From Xanthostigma xanthostigma (lineage: Eukaryota > Arthropoda > Insecta > Raphidioptera > Raphidiidae): a DNA stretch of 64,000 nt. The stretch spans positions 6,014,001 through 6,078,000 of the forward strand of contig OY754465.1 of NCBI GenBank assembly GCA_963575645.1. The letters are read 5' to 3'. The notes under the pieces were generated by a model. The model was not told the origin of the DNA. It made no database searches and worked only from the letters and a program-made list of their open reading frames with translations. Of the stretch, positions 9,101 through 18,437 are shown in pieces (the first letter of the stretch is position 1; every line of letters begins with the position of its first letter). The position numbers and the translations under genes are program-made.

Positions 9101-10661
9101 TATACCAATACCAGACCAGAAGGCTGAAACTGTGGCCAGAGCTTTCGTTACCCAAATTGTGGCCCGCCACGGAGCGCCGCGGACCCTACTGACAGATCAG
9201 GGGACTAACTTTTTGTCTACGCTTATGAAAGAGGTATGCAAAATCTTACATATTAATAAAATCCAGACCACACCTTACCACCCGCAGAGTAACGGCATGA
9301 TAGAACGCATGCACCGCGTCATTAAAGACATGCTGTCCCACTACATACAACCAGACCAGCGAGATTGGGACGAGTGGATACCGTACGCCCTAATGGCTTA
9401 CAGATCCCAAATACATTCAGCCACAGGGGAGACGCCATTTTATCTGGTGCATGGCCGACACATGGAGCTTCCGTTCGACGAAATCATAAAATCCCGAAGA
9501 GTGACATATGACTGCGCTGAAAATTATGCGGCTGAGATGACGCAACGATTGCAACAGGCGTTCACAAGGGCCGCGCAACAGCTACATGACGCGGCGGGGA
9601 AAGCCAAACGCCAGTACGACAAGCGCACTAAGGAGGTTACCCTCGAGGTAGGCGACCGAGTGTATTTACACGACCCGAGCAATAAGCTGCACCGGTCGAA
9701 GAAATTAACGCGACCATGGGTAGGTCCATATGTGATCACCGAGCAGAAGGGACCGGTGACCTTCAAAATAAAAAACGTCAAGGGAGGTGCGACGCAAGTG
9801 GTACACGCAAACCGACTGAAGAAGTGCAGTGCGAGCGCAGCAGACGCCGCAACCGAAGAAGGCCCGGGAGAAGTTTCAACAGGCCGCGAGCCGCGAAGCG
9901 CTCAGGAGACAGACCCGCCTAACATTACCGAGGTTGTCGGGGACCTTTTTACAGCGCCGGGGGACTATTCGTTGGCACATTGCGTGTCAGCAGACTTGAA
10001 GATGGGGCAGGGTATCGCCGCGTGCTTCCGCCGAAAGTTCGGTCAGACAGACGAACTGAAGAAACAGACACCACAACCTGGTAATGTAGTGTGGCTGAAG
10101 GATCGCGACCGGTATGTATATTATCTAGTGACCAAACAAGGGTACTACCATAAACCCACCTTAGCGAATCTACGCAATTCGCTAATTGCAATGAGGGACC
10201 ATATGACAAGGGTGAACGCGACTAAACTGGCTATGCCGCGAATAGGCACTGGTCTAGACGGGCTGAGTTGGGAAAGAGTTAAAGAGATGATTCAGGAAGT
10301 ATTCCAAGGGACAAAAATAATTATTCGGATTTACAGATTAGCAAAGCAGGAGGAGTTGCCAGCGCAATTTGAAATTTTGATAGCGCCTGCTGACAACGGA
10401 GAAGGACCACATCCACGTGAAGATAACAACCAAACCGACCCTCCGTCTACCCCGCAAGCGGGACCTCAGTGGAGCACCTGGAGGCCTTCGCCTAACGCCG
10501 CAGGGTCCGATAGCAGCAGTGACGACGCCGAAGACGACACGCCGATTGCCGAGGCACCACCGAGCCATCGGACACCAAGCCGGAGCGGAACCGAGGGGTA
10601 TCATACACGCAGTCAAGGGCCAGCACCTGACGCACCATGGGTGCTCAGAAGAAGAATCTAA
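5925..10661 (+). CDS. pol: Pol polyprotein: protease, RT, RNase H, integrase, macro domain (1578 codons)
   Basis: Replicates and integrates the element. The frame opens after a TAG at 5922-5924 and is entered by -1 frameshift at 6036-6042, so the first 38 codons are not translated. Residues counted from 5925: aspartic protease with DTGS (88-91) and GLLGRD (155-160); reverse transcriptase with LDLASG (Asp 553) and YLDD (615-618); RNase H with Asp 765, the TERE motif near 803-806 and TDHRPL (Asp 831); integrase zinc finger H962, H969, C996, C999; integrase catalytic triad D1031, D1091, E1127 (the last two 35 residues apart, the canonical spacing); GPY/F-type module with PWVGPY near 1264. All catalytic residues are present and there is no stop or frameshift. 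Residues 1333-1475 form a macro domain, then a Pro/Ser/Asp-rich acidic tail. The macro domain is unusual for Ty3/gypsy Pol. Confidence 0.97.
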   Translation: MEPAASAAGATSTSAATRRKVATFRARSYSTNSAGEVFKRESHFGQTTPTRGADKRETVIHINAQYRRGVPHILFAEVGSQTIRLMVDTGSAVSIIKPVVIPGCTGEYNNNIKLTSITGHELESRGTVEVNLIIGDRTLQSLFVVCDKLPIDVDGLLGRDFLQEHQGMIDMGNGTIYLNGVPERLYAEGELDKIYAICNAGGRVKKNKRYNGGSQHSQNIRDEKGSRNNKRASNDGAAKSKIFRSFKQVRENIRCTTVGARNGLDAESRTATTLKCGGDLEDSSSAPLPWCPNDSEQKVGRPFVELKEALEIPARTECVCQARQQIGKPKESLLIEPVEILVHGILAARVLTTVQHNNEVTVRLINVTERPLTVPAKTAVGVASIMREKPPVSATYAPVRGTTKLSEKLKIELGHLSKNKQERVKQFINSYRDIFVMDGDRLGVTKEVQHRIITGDGQPIAQAPYRVPHAQRAKLQEEINKMLRDGIISESGSPWSAPVVLVPKKSENGEEKIRVCIDYRKLNAITKRDFYPLPNIQETFDLMHGAKLFTTLDLASGYHQVEVAPEDREKTAFSTPTGHYQFNRMPFGLANSPSTFQRLIDSVLSKLKGDVCLIYLDDVIVYSGDDVEEHLDRLRRVFDCFRKSNLKLKPAKCSFLKSETNYLGHIISATGVKPDPEKIQAVRNYPQPKSVKDIRAFIGLTGYYRRFIPNFSQIAKPLTQLTKKNVTFDWNSEAQGAFELLKNELSGERVLAYPDFTKTFLLTTDASGVALGAILSQEHEGKERPIAYASRQLNKAEQNYSTTERECLAVIWAIKHYRCYLYGRRFVIITDHRPLRWLLSIRDPSSRLARWALTLAEYDFEVTYKPGRLHGNADALSRVIISTVNPTDTIFEPVWDREHIYEQQRGDPEIRDIIREVETEPEQNAHYLDDDGILYKTRTNAKEEDQLMVPRSLINRVLYDYHNLPFAGHQGYDRTLSFIKQRFTWKNMARDVKRYCQQCVTCAKRKAHKNAPAPLQEMPNVSKPFERVSMDIVGPLVTTLHGNKYLLTFQDYFSRYVEAIPIPDQKAETVARAFVTQIVARHGAPRTLLTDQGTNFLSTLMKEVCKILHINKIQTTPYHPQSNGMIERMHRVIKDMLSHYIQPDQRDWDEWIPYALMAYRSQIHSATGETPFYLVHGRHMELPFDEIIKSRRVTYDCAENYAAEMTQRLQQAFTRAAQQLHDAAGKAKRQYDKRTKEVTLEVGDRVYLHDPSNKLHRSKKLTRPWVGPYVITEQKGPVTFKIKNVKGGATQVVHANRLKKCSASAADAATEEGPGEVSTGREPRSAQETDPPNITEVVGDLFTAPGDYSLAHCVSADLKMGQGIAACFRRKFGQTDELKKQTPQPGNVVWLKDRDRYVYYLVTKQGYYHKPTLANLRNSLIAMRDHMTRVNATKLAMPRIGTGLDGLSWERVKEMIQEVFQGTKIIIRIYRLAKQEELPAQFEILIAPADNGEGPHPREDNNQTDPPSTPQAGPQWSTWRPSPNAAGSDSSSDDAEDDTPIAEAPPSHRTPSRSGTEGYHTRSQGPAPDAPWVLRRRI
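6036..6084 (+). promoter_or_regulatory. -1 ribosomal frameshift signal (TTTAAAC plus stem-loop)
   Basis: The heptamer T TTA AAC (6036-6042) is in the gag frame in the X XXY YYZ register and inside the gag/pol overlap; after the slip the frame reads VFKR in pol. After a 5-nt spacer a stem can form: 6048-6051 with 6081-6084, one mismatch (6052/6080), 6053-6058 with 6074-6079, and a 15-nt loop. Loop bases ACCCC (6066-6070) could pair with GGGGT (6127-6131) as a pseudoknot; that part is speculative. Confidence 0.85.
9921..10350 (+). other. macro domain (TARG1/OARD1-like) at the Pol C-terminus
   Basis: Pol residues about 1333-1475. Diagnostic blocks: NITEVVGDLF (first strand), YSLAHCVSADLKMGQGIAA (ADP-ribose-binding loop), KFGQTDELK, YYLVTKQGYYHKPTLANL, and MPRIGTGLDGLSW with a following amphipathic helix. 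This order is that of the TARG1/OARD1 (ALC1-like) macro domains, which remove ADP-ribose from acidic residues of proteins. K1404 (in LVTK) and D1445 (in GLD) are in the places of the catalytic Lys and Asp of human TARG1 as I recall them, so activity is plausible. It is in frame with integrase with no stop. Likely acquired from a cellular gene; role in reversing host ADP-ribosylation is inference. Confidence 0.9.
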
Positions 10662-11333
10662 TAATAATCTTTCTTTTGTTTCAGAGCCGATTCTTTTGTT
10701 GTTTTTTTTTTTTTTTCTGTCTGTTGGGTATTTTGTAAATATGAGCGTAACCATACTATAAGTCATAGCGGACAGCAATAACCAAGATGTCGAAAATAAA
10801 AAGGGATAGCGGTAGTAATAAATTCCATAATAGGTAGATTTTCTTCATATTTAATCTAGAAAAATTATTCCTTTCGGGTGATATAGTTATTGTGAAGATC
10901 TTGGTTCTTGTTGGGTCAGTTAGAGTATACTTTTACGGATAAGTTTAATAATGTGAAGAGGAGAGTCAGTAATAGTACGCCTTTATTGTAATATGAAGGG
11001 GAAGTACACCATTTCAATAGAGGAAACCTAAAGATAATTGAAAGAATACATATGTAGCAATGACGTTAATAATGGTGGAATTCTCCTTGTTCGAAGATTG
11101 TAACCAATAATTTTTTTTATGTTATATTATGTTGTTAGAGACCAATTTTCTATGACCCAAAAAGAGACAAAACTGTATGTGAGCTAATAAACTTAAGTGA
11201 GTGCCGCGAGATACATTAATCAGAAGTGAAAGAGTGACTAAGACATAGTAAACTGTGTAAAAGTGTGTAAGGCAGAGACCTTTTTGTTATAATAATATAT
11301 ACTAATTAACAAGACGTTCGAAAGCGCGAAGTT
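10662..11333 (+). other. post-pol region, no gene
   Basis: AT-rich, stops in all frames, with a poly-T run near 10701-10716. It may be the remains of an env region or 3' untranslated sequence. Confidence 0.5.
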
Positions 11334-11453
11334 ATGATGTACGAGAATTTAATATTAACGGTATTGTGCGGGGTCGCGGTCAAACATTACGACGATATCA
11401 CTACTGGAGATAAAAGACTGTCAATACCAGGTGAAGAATATCTAGTAGGCTGA
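11334..11453 (+). CDS. short reading frame with a hydrophobic N-terminus (39 aa), env position
   Basis: ATG ATG at 11334 opens a 39-codon frame. Its start MMYENLILTVLCGVAV is short, hydrophobic and signal-peptide-like. It stops at 11451. The next open stretch (11449-11871) is in another frame. Position after pol fits a broken or spliced env/accessory gene; no family resemblance could be confirmed. Confidence 0.35.
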   Translation: MMYENLILTVLCGVAVKHYDDITTGDKRLSIPGEEYLVG

Positions 11454-11871
11454 AGCATGCATACAGCTACTGCAAGACGCCGACTACACGGATCGTCCAA
11501 AGGTGGAGGTCCAACGACAAGTCACACACTGCGGGAGGTACTCTCACGCATCCCAAGTGAGAGGAGAGTTCGACGTCGAGCGCCAAGCCATAGTAAACAC
11601 GCTGACAAGAAGCTTGTCGCGTACTCCGACAAACCTACAAGTTATAAACCTCAGCAACGCGATCAGCAAAGAAGCAACGACCAAGCTAATCACTAGCTAC
11701 ACCCGAGGCGATGCAACGACAGCAAAATTCACCCACCGAGCGATCGCCCGAGTTTTCAAATCTACCAGAGCCAGCAGCAACCGACCGGAACCAGCCGTGA
11801 CACCGTACAAGGGTGTAATAATCCAGCTGCAAGAGACGCCGGCACATCACGACATAACCCGAAATAGTTAA
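11449..11871 (+). CDS. unrecognised open frame in env position (about 140 codons)
   Basis: Open from after two tandem stops (TAG TAG, 11443-11448) to TAA at 11869-11871; the first ATG is at 11503 (122 codons). Composition is less AT-rich than its surroundings and rich in Thr, Arg, Gln and Ser; Cys residues occur only near the N-terminal end. No transmembrane segment. Could be an exon of a spliced accessory product, a degraded env, or chance. Not recognised. Confidence 0.35.
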   Translation, partial: AEACIQLLQDADYTDRPKVEVQRQVTHCGRYSHASQVRGEFDVERQAIVNTLTRSLSRTPTNLQVINLSNAISKEATTKLITSYTRGDATTAKFTHRAIARVFKSTRASSNRPEPAVTPYKGVIIQLQETPAHHDITRNS

Positions 11872-12048
11872 ACTAAACCAGGGAGTGGAGAAGAATAATT
11901 TCCTTTTTTTTTAACTAACTGTGAGGTTAAAAACGTAATTGGTTGGTCATAGAAAAGTGTTAAGAGTTATAAGTTTTTTTTTTGTAGTTCAACAATGGTT
12001 ACTAATAAGTTGATTCATAGACATAAGTATGAGCCCGGTGTCGTACCA

Positions 12049-12060
12049 GAAGGGGGGGAG
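12049..12060 (+). repeat. upstream polypurine tract copy
   Basis: GAAGGGGGGGAG, closely matching the terminal polypurine tract 88 bp further on. Possible second plus-strand primer site. Confidence 0.5.
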
Positions 12061-12136
12061 TCAATACTCCGTAAAATTCGTTTTTTTTTTGTTACTAAAA
12101 GAATCTTAGTCCCTGTTGAGACTAAAATTTTTTTTT

Positions 12137-12149
12137 AAGGGGGGAGTGG
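12137..12149 (+). promoter_or_regulatory. polypurine tract (plus-strand primer)
   Basis: AAGGGGGGAGTGG directly abuts the 3' LTR (TGTTAAC at 12150) and follows a T-rich run, as expected for the plus-strand priming site. Confidence 0.9.
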
Positions 12150-13027
12150 TGTTAACGGCGCCAAACCAGGCGACGCCAAAACATATTTTTAATATTATTA
12201 TACAGTGGAAGAATAAAAATCTCTGGTACGCCACTGGACTAAAAATACATTAAGGGTTTTTCAAAGAATATAGAGAAAATTAGAGATAAGAGTAGAATGC
12301 GAAATCCAAATGAACCCAAGACGTAAATATTTACTTTAGTTGATACGGAAAACAATAGAAACATACATGGTATCTATTTCGAAGGCCAGGTCATAAAAAC
12401 CAACAGAATTCGTAGAACCCCCCTATCTCAACCCCTTAAAATCAGTATAACTAACTACGCAGGCGCAACGCGATTACATGCCCGTTTGCGATTGGTTGAA
12501 GGCATGCGCTCGCAGACGAGTTAAGAGTGGGGTAATTTTGAGAAAAGGGCAGAACGCGGCGAAAATTCATTCATTATTGATTATTCATTCATTCATTAAT
12601 CATTTGTTCATTCATTATTCACTATTCATCATTCATTTACTGATCATTCAGTCTTTGCTCATCGGTCGTTGAAGTTGGTTGTCGAAGATTATCATGTAAG
12701 TACATTTTGGGTTTCGTAGTTCGGTAGGTTAGACATTGCTTGCAGCAATGTCTACCACTGCATAATAGTATATTATAGGGAATTAAGAATTTATTAGAAG
12801 TAGTTATTATATATTTTGTATACTCGTAGTTAATGTAAATTTCATTCTTGTAAATAAACCATTGTACATATCTGATCTCGTGTGATGAAGCTTTACTTTT
12901 AATACGCTACCAATACTGAACAACGATAAAGATCCGCTAGGGACAGAACCCGTCCCTTTTTTAAATACCGTACGCACGTGGTATGACTTTTCTGATTTGA
13001 TTGGTCGACTACGGCGTGCGGGTAACA
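12150..13027 (+). repeat. 3' LTR, 878 bp
   Basis: Same length and, by eye, same sequence as 3668-4545. The predicted polyadenylation signal in use is at 12853-12858. Followed by target duplication TAGA (13028-13031). Confidence 0.97.
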
Positions 13028-13031
13028 TAGA

Positions 13032-13730
13032 TAAGTGTTTTTGCCTCGTGTACCTTATATACCTACCTTATAAAAAAATCGTCAGGGATTCATAGAAAAT
13101 TTAATGCTCGAAAGTCTAAACGATGCTTCTTGCTTTAATCTCGATAAATTGAGATTTTTCGGAATGGATAAGAATTTCGTTATAATATAACGTCTCATCT
13201 TTTCACAGCAACAATACTATGGTAAAAAATCCATTTGAGAAATTAAATGTCTGCCTTGAACTCGTGTCGCATTCATCTTGTGTAATGTGTACATGTCTTT
13301 TTATATGGCAACGTCTATCATTTGTTTCAAATCATTCACAGTTTTCAACTGTTTTCAAATACCTAAGGTATAAAATCGTTTTTTAAAAAATAAACAATAT
13401 ACCTATAGGCGCACCAGAATTAAAATAAAGGATCGTATTTTTAATAAAGTAATACTTTTGTTAACAATAGATTTCGCTCTCTTTGTGTTTTAAACCTAAG
13501 GAATTTTAATCAACGGAATTTCGTTGTAGAACTCACCAATCTATATCACACAAATTTAGTTATCCATTTAAAACTAACTTCAAACCTTTCTCGGACTCGG
13601 TCAGATATTGCTGGTAGGTATTTCATTTATTTTAAAAAGTAATTTACTAAAATAAATCAACACGATATGTTTTTCGATAATCCCACATACCTATTATGTA
13701 TTAGATAACATTATTATTAGTAGTATAAAG
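13032..13730. other. no gene recognised
   Basis: AT-rich, no long frame, no identified repeat. It does not continue the Helitron broken at 3663. Confidence 0.4.
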
Positions 13731-14178
13731 TATTATGTGTTAGATAATATTTATATTTATAAATCGCGCATGGGTTGCCTAGCTAAATCGCGTACTAATG
13801 CTGTTAAATTAAATACATTCTAATTGACTTTTTTGCATCAATTTCCCCAATTTGATAATCATAAAAATCGAACCTAAAATGAGAGAATATGACACAAGGA
13901 ATTGGAATATACCATAGGTTGTATACATAAATTATAGATCATCCACATAAACATACCTAGTAAATAGTTGTGTTCTGTGTATTTGGAGTTTATTTGTTTT
14001 ATTAACATTTTATTTGTGTCATATTCTCTCATCTTAGGCTCGATTTTTATGATTAACAAATCCGGGAAGTTGATCCAAAAATTTAGTTAGAATTTATTTA
14101 ATTTAACAGCATCGGTACGCGGTTTAACTAGGCAACCCATGAGCGATTTATCAATGTATATATTATTTAACATATAAT
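13731..14178. mobile_element. foldback element, about 165-bp arms
   Basis: Left arm about 13731-13897 and right arm about 14013-14178 are inverted copies (for example GGGTTGCCTAG... and ...CTAGGCAACCC; CATAAAAATCGAACC and its complement). Spacer about 115 bp. Family unknown. Confidence 0.75.
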
Positions 14179-14291
14179 CTTTGTCATCATCAAATAACAG
14201 ATGAGGGTATATTTTTCTAATACCGGATGTGACACTATTCCTACTCGAAAACTATTATTATTGAGACAAAATATGTGGAAAGGTTTTAGAC

Positions 14292-14576
14292 CAGGGGCGG
14301 GCAAATCTTTTGATCGTCGGGCCACATTGCGGATGAAAATTTGACCGCAGGCCAAACAATTTATTTTTCTAATTTTAAGTATAGTTTTTTTGAAACAACA
14401 ATTTCAAGTTTTTAAACACTATTTACTATTTTTCTAAACTTATTTTTATGCGTCAAATTATATTGGCAAACAGTAATAGTTTTGCTTTTAATAATCGTTT
14501 ATAAAATGCTTCGCTGCCGGAGAAAATTCTACTGCGGGCCGGATTCGGCCCGCGGGCTGCCATTTGCCCAGGCCTG
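14292..14576. mobile_element. hAT MITE, target duplication TTTTAGAC
   Basis: Ends CAGGGGCGGGCAAA / TTTGCCCAGGCCTG with 8-bp duplication TTTTAGAC (14284-14291, 14577-14584), which fits the nnnTAnnn target of Buster-type hAT elements. 285 bp, non-coding. Confidence 0.85.
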
Positions 14577-14584
14577 TTTTAGAC

Positions 14585-15036
14585 TATAATTCATGTCGTA
14601 ACTAGGGGCTGTCATTCTCGGTCAACGCCGGGTAAATCCGGTTAGGTCTTATATCATAATATGTCGTTTTTATATAAGCAGATAAATAACTGAAAACAGA
14701 CCTACAGTATTAATTAATATGCCTACTAATGTTGTCTGTTAACGTTATTTAACTGACAGAAAATAATTAGATTATATCAAAATGTGTATTTGTAGATTAA
14801 ACTGGCTGTCAGTTTTAATAAATTAATCTCGCAATGCTGTGATTATAATCTTTAAAATAAACAATATGCAAATGTCAGCCCATTGCGAAAGTAGAAAATA
14901 AATGAAATGTGAAAGCATAAAACTTTGTGCAAAGCGTATGCAAAAAAAAATTCTGACAACTTAAACAAATTCGTTAAGATTACAAATGAAGCAAATTATT
15001 ATTAAATTTAATTTATTATTCATTTATTTATAAAAT
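14585..15036. other. no gene recognised
   Basis: No supported feature. Confidence 0.4.
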
Positions 15037-15040
15037 TTGA

Positions 15041-15580
15041 AGTAGTTTGGTAGCCAAATGACTTAAACTTGACCCTACATTTTTTTATATTTATTCAAAA
15101 GATTATAATTAAAGACACCTACAGAATAGAAATCAGATTTTTTTACCACACCGTTTAAGAGATATAATTAATTAAAGTTATGCAAAAATACACGAGCCGT
15201 TATGAGTGTCCTTGTTCAATAACTCCGGAAATTGACAAACTTGATCCCACAAAAAAAACGATGTCTGAAATACACACTGCAAAAATTTCAGAATAATTTA
15301 CCACGTACTTTTGATTTTATTATTTTTTAATACTGACATGTGGCCTCTATTTCTGTTGTTTATCTCTGTTGTTGTAGTGACAGTGGCTACTGACAGCTGA
15401 GTACTAACCAATTAATATTTTATTAATTACATTACTATAATTATTTATTTATAATACGCATTAAGTTAAATGAAATAAGTTTTTATGTGAATTTCTATTA
15501 ATTATTATAGCATGATTTTGGTAATTATTTGATGAAAAAAAGTCATTTATTTTACATGGAATTGCGGCTCCCAAACTAAA
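15041..15580. mobile_element. TTAA-target MITE (piggyBac-like), older copy
   Basis: Ends AGTAGTTTGGTAGCC / GGCTCCCAAACTA; homologous along its length to 26438-27011. Its flanks TTGA / TTCA look like a decayed TTAA duplication. Confidence 0.7.
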
Positions 15581-15613
15581 TTCAACGGTGAACTTTTTAT
15601 AATCCTTTAACTA

Positions 15614-16069
15614 CAGTGTAAACTCTATATAGCGACACTTAAGGGATTGTGCACTTTGTAGCGTTATTGAGAGTTGTCGTTAAACGGAGAGAAGAAATAA
15701 TTCATTAATATGTTGTTACTGTAATATGTATTTACTCATAATATATAAAATTTACAACTGACCAACAAACATTCATACTATCACAAATTACAACACTTGA
15801 GCTAAACATAATGAAAGATAATCCCAACAAACAAGTGAACGAATTTCTTAAAATCTTCGGTACGAATGATGCCGACAACAAAGCAACAAAATAATAAACA
15901 AGTACTGTTAATTGCTTAATGATGACGTATTGTTGTCGTAATTTAGAGTGGGTGTGTCGTTATTTAGGGTGTATCATTGTATGAGCAACAAAGTAAACCA
16001 ACTAGAGTTAAGTAATTTCGACGTTTTAAGGAGTTTGTCATTATATGGACATAAATGGAGTTTACACTG
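15614..16069. mobile_element. pogo/Tigger-type MITE, TA target
   Basis: Ends CAGTGTAAACTC.../...GAGTTTACACTG flanked by TA. An interior ATG at about 15811 opens only 27 codons. Non-autonomous. Confidence 0.75.
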
Positions 16070-16134
16070 TATATTATGAAGATAAAAAGTTTTTTATCTG
16101 ATTCTTTCACACAATATTTTTTGTGCTTATTAAA

Positions 16135-16828
16135 ACACTGCTAAAACGTGTAGGCAAGGAACTTCACTGTTAATCTAGGCGTGTTACAAACCGTGTTATT
16201 TAAACGCGTTTAAGTGTGTTTATTCTTTTTTACCGTGTTAAAAAATATGATTTTAGTACACGACGTGTTATATATCGACACGTGTAACATGCAATATTAA
16301 CACAGTTATGTGTGTTAGAATCAAAACACATTTGGTGACACAGCACGAGAATAACACACTTACTACAAATACTTAAATAGGTGTGTTGAAAGAACACGTG
16401 TAAGATCATTTTACACTCTTAAGTATGAATGGAGAAACTCGAAGTAACACGTGTTCAAGTCAGCATAAATATACTATTTGAAAAATAAATAATTCATTTT
16501 TTTTATTTTAAAGATAAAAGAAATTTATTACATAACTAATACTACTTTTACCCTTCCAACCCACAAGTGGGGAATAATACTAGTTTAGTTCAAAAATCAC
16601 TTTTCAAAATTTTACAATATATTTTCGTTTTGAGGTCCCCCGAATCCAAAAAACATATTTTTGGAAAAACTTTGAGCGTCTGTTTGTCTGTGAACACGAT
16701 ACAGGTCAAACGGATTGAAACACGCGTAAGTGTATATGGAATTAACACTCCTGTTTGTGTGTTTAAAACGACTACAAGAAAAAACACGCTGTGGCGTGTC
16801 AAATTAATACACTTCTGATTTGCAGTGT
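16135..16828. repeat. GTGTTA/TAACAC-rich element containing a dispersed repeat
   Basis: From 16135 to about 16460 and again near 16730-16810 the hexamer-like motif GTGTTA/TAACAC recurs many times, with ends ACACTGC and GCAGTGT in inverted orientation. The middle (about 16560-16720) is a repeat found inverted at about 63565-63740. Confidence 0.45.
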
Positions 16829-17359
16829 TGGCATATTTTCTACATTTAAATTATTTTTTTAAGATAACAAAACACTGTTTTGACGAATACTTGGCACATT
16901 TTTTTCATATTTATGTTTTTAGTGGGACAAGAATTAATACAGCAGACGATACAATTTAGTAATATTATGTGTGCCGTTTTAGAGGGAAACTATACAAAAA
17001 CAGCGGTAACGTAATTGTCCACATATTGTGGTATACCTACGGTTGGTTGTGTTGCGAGGCATTTCATAATAAACATTAAACGCCCTCGTAACCGCCGTAG
17101 TGACAACATATAGGGTAGGATCAAGTTGAAAATGTATGCCTACCTCAGATAATATCCATTAGCAGTAGATTCTATGAAACCCGTATCAGCTTAAGCTGCA
17201 TTCAATGGTGATGCTAGCATCTTATACGATCTGATAGTCTCATATTATAATAGTATTAACATTACGTAGCTCATATACTGCGTTTTATGCAAATTTGCTA
17301 CAAAAACAGTTTTATGGACAGTATACAAGGCAGCTGTATTTAGTATATTTCTGAATAAA
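16829..17359. other. no gene recognised
   Basis: No supported feature. Confidence 0.4.
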
Positions 17360-18204
17360 CCGCACATTGAAAACAAAAGTGGCATTATGCAAAAAATGAC
17401 ATTTTACAGTAGAACATTTTTTAAGTAAATAAAATTGTCGACCAATTTTTCTCAGACCATACGATATATTGACAAAAATGATAAAAATACAAATCAATAT
17501 AACACAAGATCTTGTGTTATATTGATTTGTATTTCAATATATCGTATGGTCTGAGAAAAATTGGTCGACAATTTTATTTACTTGAAGAGTTCTATTCAGA
17601 CGTTAATCAAAGATTAGAACATTTTTTAGTTTTAATATTATTGTTTTGTCCTAAAAAAGTTACTATTAAAATACTGCTTATAGAGATTCTTTTGTCAATA
17701 ATGAGACAATTTATTATTGTTTTAATTTATTTTTTGACCACAATGTTAAAAATAAAGTTATTAAAAAAAAGACCTTTTTACAATATTTTTTTGTTTAGTG
17801 TCATTGTTGTCATAACCTATAATCAGTAAATTGGAGACTTCAACTGCCAAAAGTGTCACTAAACAAAATGTGTCATTTTAAGTATTTACTTACTTGCATT
17901 AATTTTTGTAGCAACTGTAATCAGTAAACTGTCGTTTAACAAAATGTGTCACTTTTTCACTTACAGCGACGTGCGTACCAAACAACTGCTTTGACACAAT
18001 CAAAATAGTGTCGTTATATCAGTCATGGCCATGGGCAATTCTTTCAAAATATAAAGTGACACTAGCTCAGTCTAGCGGAAGTAAGTGGGTTTATGAGCCA
18101 ACGAAAATTTTCGTATAGTGACACTTTTGCAGTAAAACATGAATCTTACAAAAGGTGAAAATTTAACTTTTTTATATAGTGTCACTATTGTTTTCAACGT
18201 GCGA
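17360..18204 (-). mobile_element. family Y TIR element, copy 1 (with insertion)
   Basis: Ends CGCACATTGAAAAC / GTTTTCAACGTGCGA. Homologous in reverse orientation to 61891-62502, including GTGTCACT-rich interior. It is interrupted at 17424-17614 by a Penelope-like foldback with a 14-bp duplication of family Y sequence. Class uncertain; no transposase seen. Confidence 0.7.
17424..17614 (+). mobile_element. Penelope-like palindromic element, 14-bp target duplication
   Basis: Near-perfect palindrome (AAATAAAATTGTCGACC...GGTCGACAATTTTATTT) followed by a unique tail ending GACGTTAATCAAAGAT. Flanked by TAGAACATTTTTTA at 17410-17423 and 17615-17628. Comparison with family Y copy 2 confirms the insertion. 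Related: 22838-23041, 60113-60395. Confidence 0.75.
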
Positions 18205-18437
18205 TACCATAGAGATATTAGACTAGAGTACGCGAGTGAAAGTATCTGCAATTCAGAGAAAGAAAAGTTTCTTATCTCTATATTAACTAATGATACAAAA
18301 CAATGCTGATTTTAGTAAAAAACAAATATCTGGTTTTATGCAGCGTTCTCTCTCTGAATTGAGGGCACTTTCACTTATGACAAGCATACGAACTAGCGTA
18401 CTCTAGCTACTTATATGTCTATGGAATATACACAACT

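Larger units (their letters stand above)
3664..13031 (+). mobile_element. complete Ty3/gypsy-class LTR retrotransposon with a macro-domain Pol
   Basis: Full element of 9360 bp plus a 4-bp target duplication TAGA (3664-3667 and 13028-13031). LTRs start TGTTA and end TAACA. Order: LTR, primer binding site, leader, gag, pol (protease, RT, RNase H, integrase, macro domain), a 1.5-kb post-pol region with short frames, polypurine tract, LTR. Domain order RT-RNase H-integrase and the 4-bp duplication place it in Ty3/gypsy. LTRs match without indels (constant offset 8482) and look identical, and both main reading frames are open, so insertion is recent and the copy may be competent. Confidence 0.97.

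Noticed and set aside
5016-10778. Many open frames antisense to or out of frame with gag and pol
   Set aside because: Shadows of the coding sequence; no own motifs or start context.
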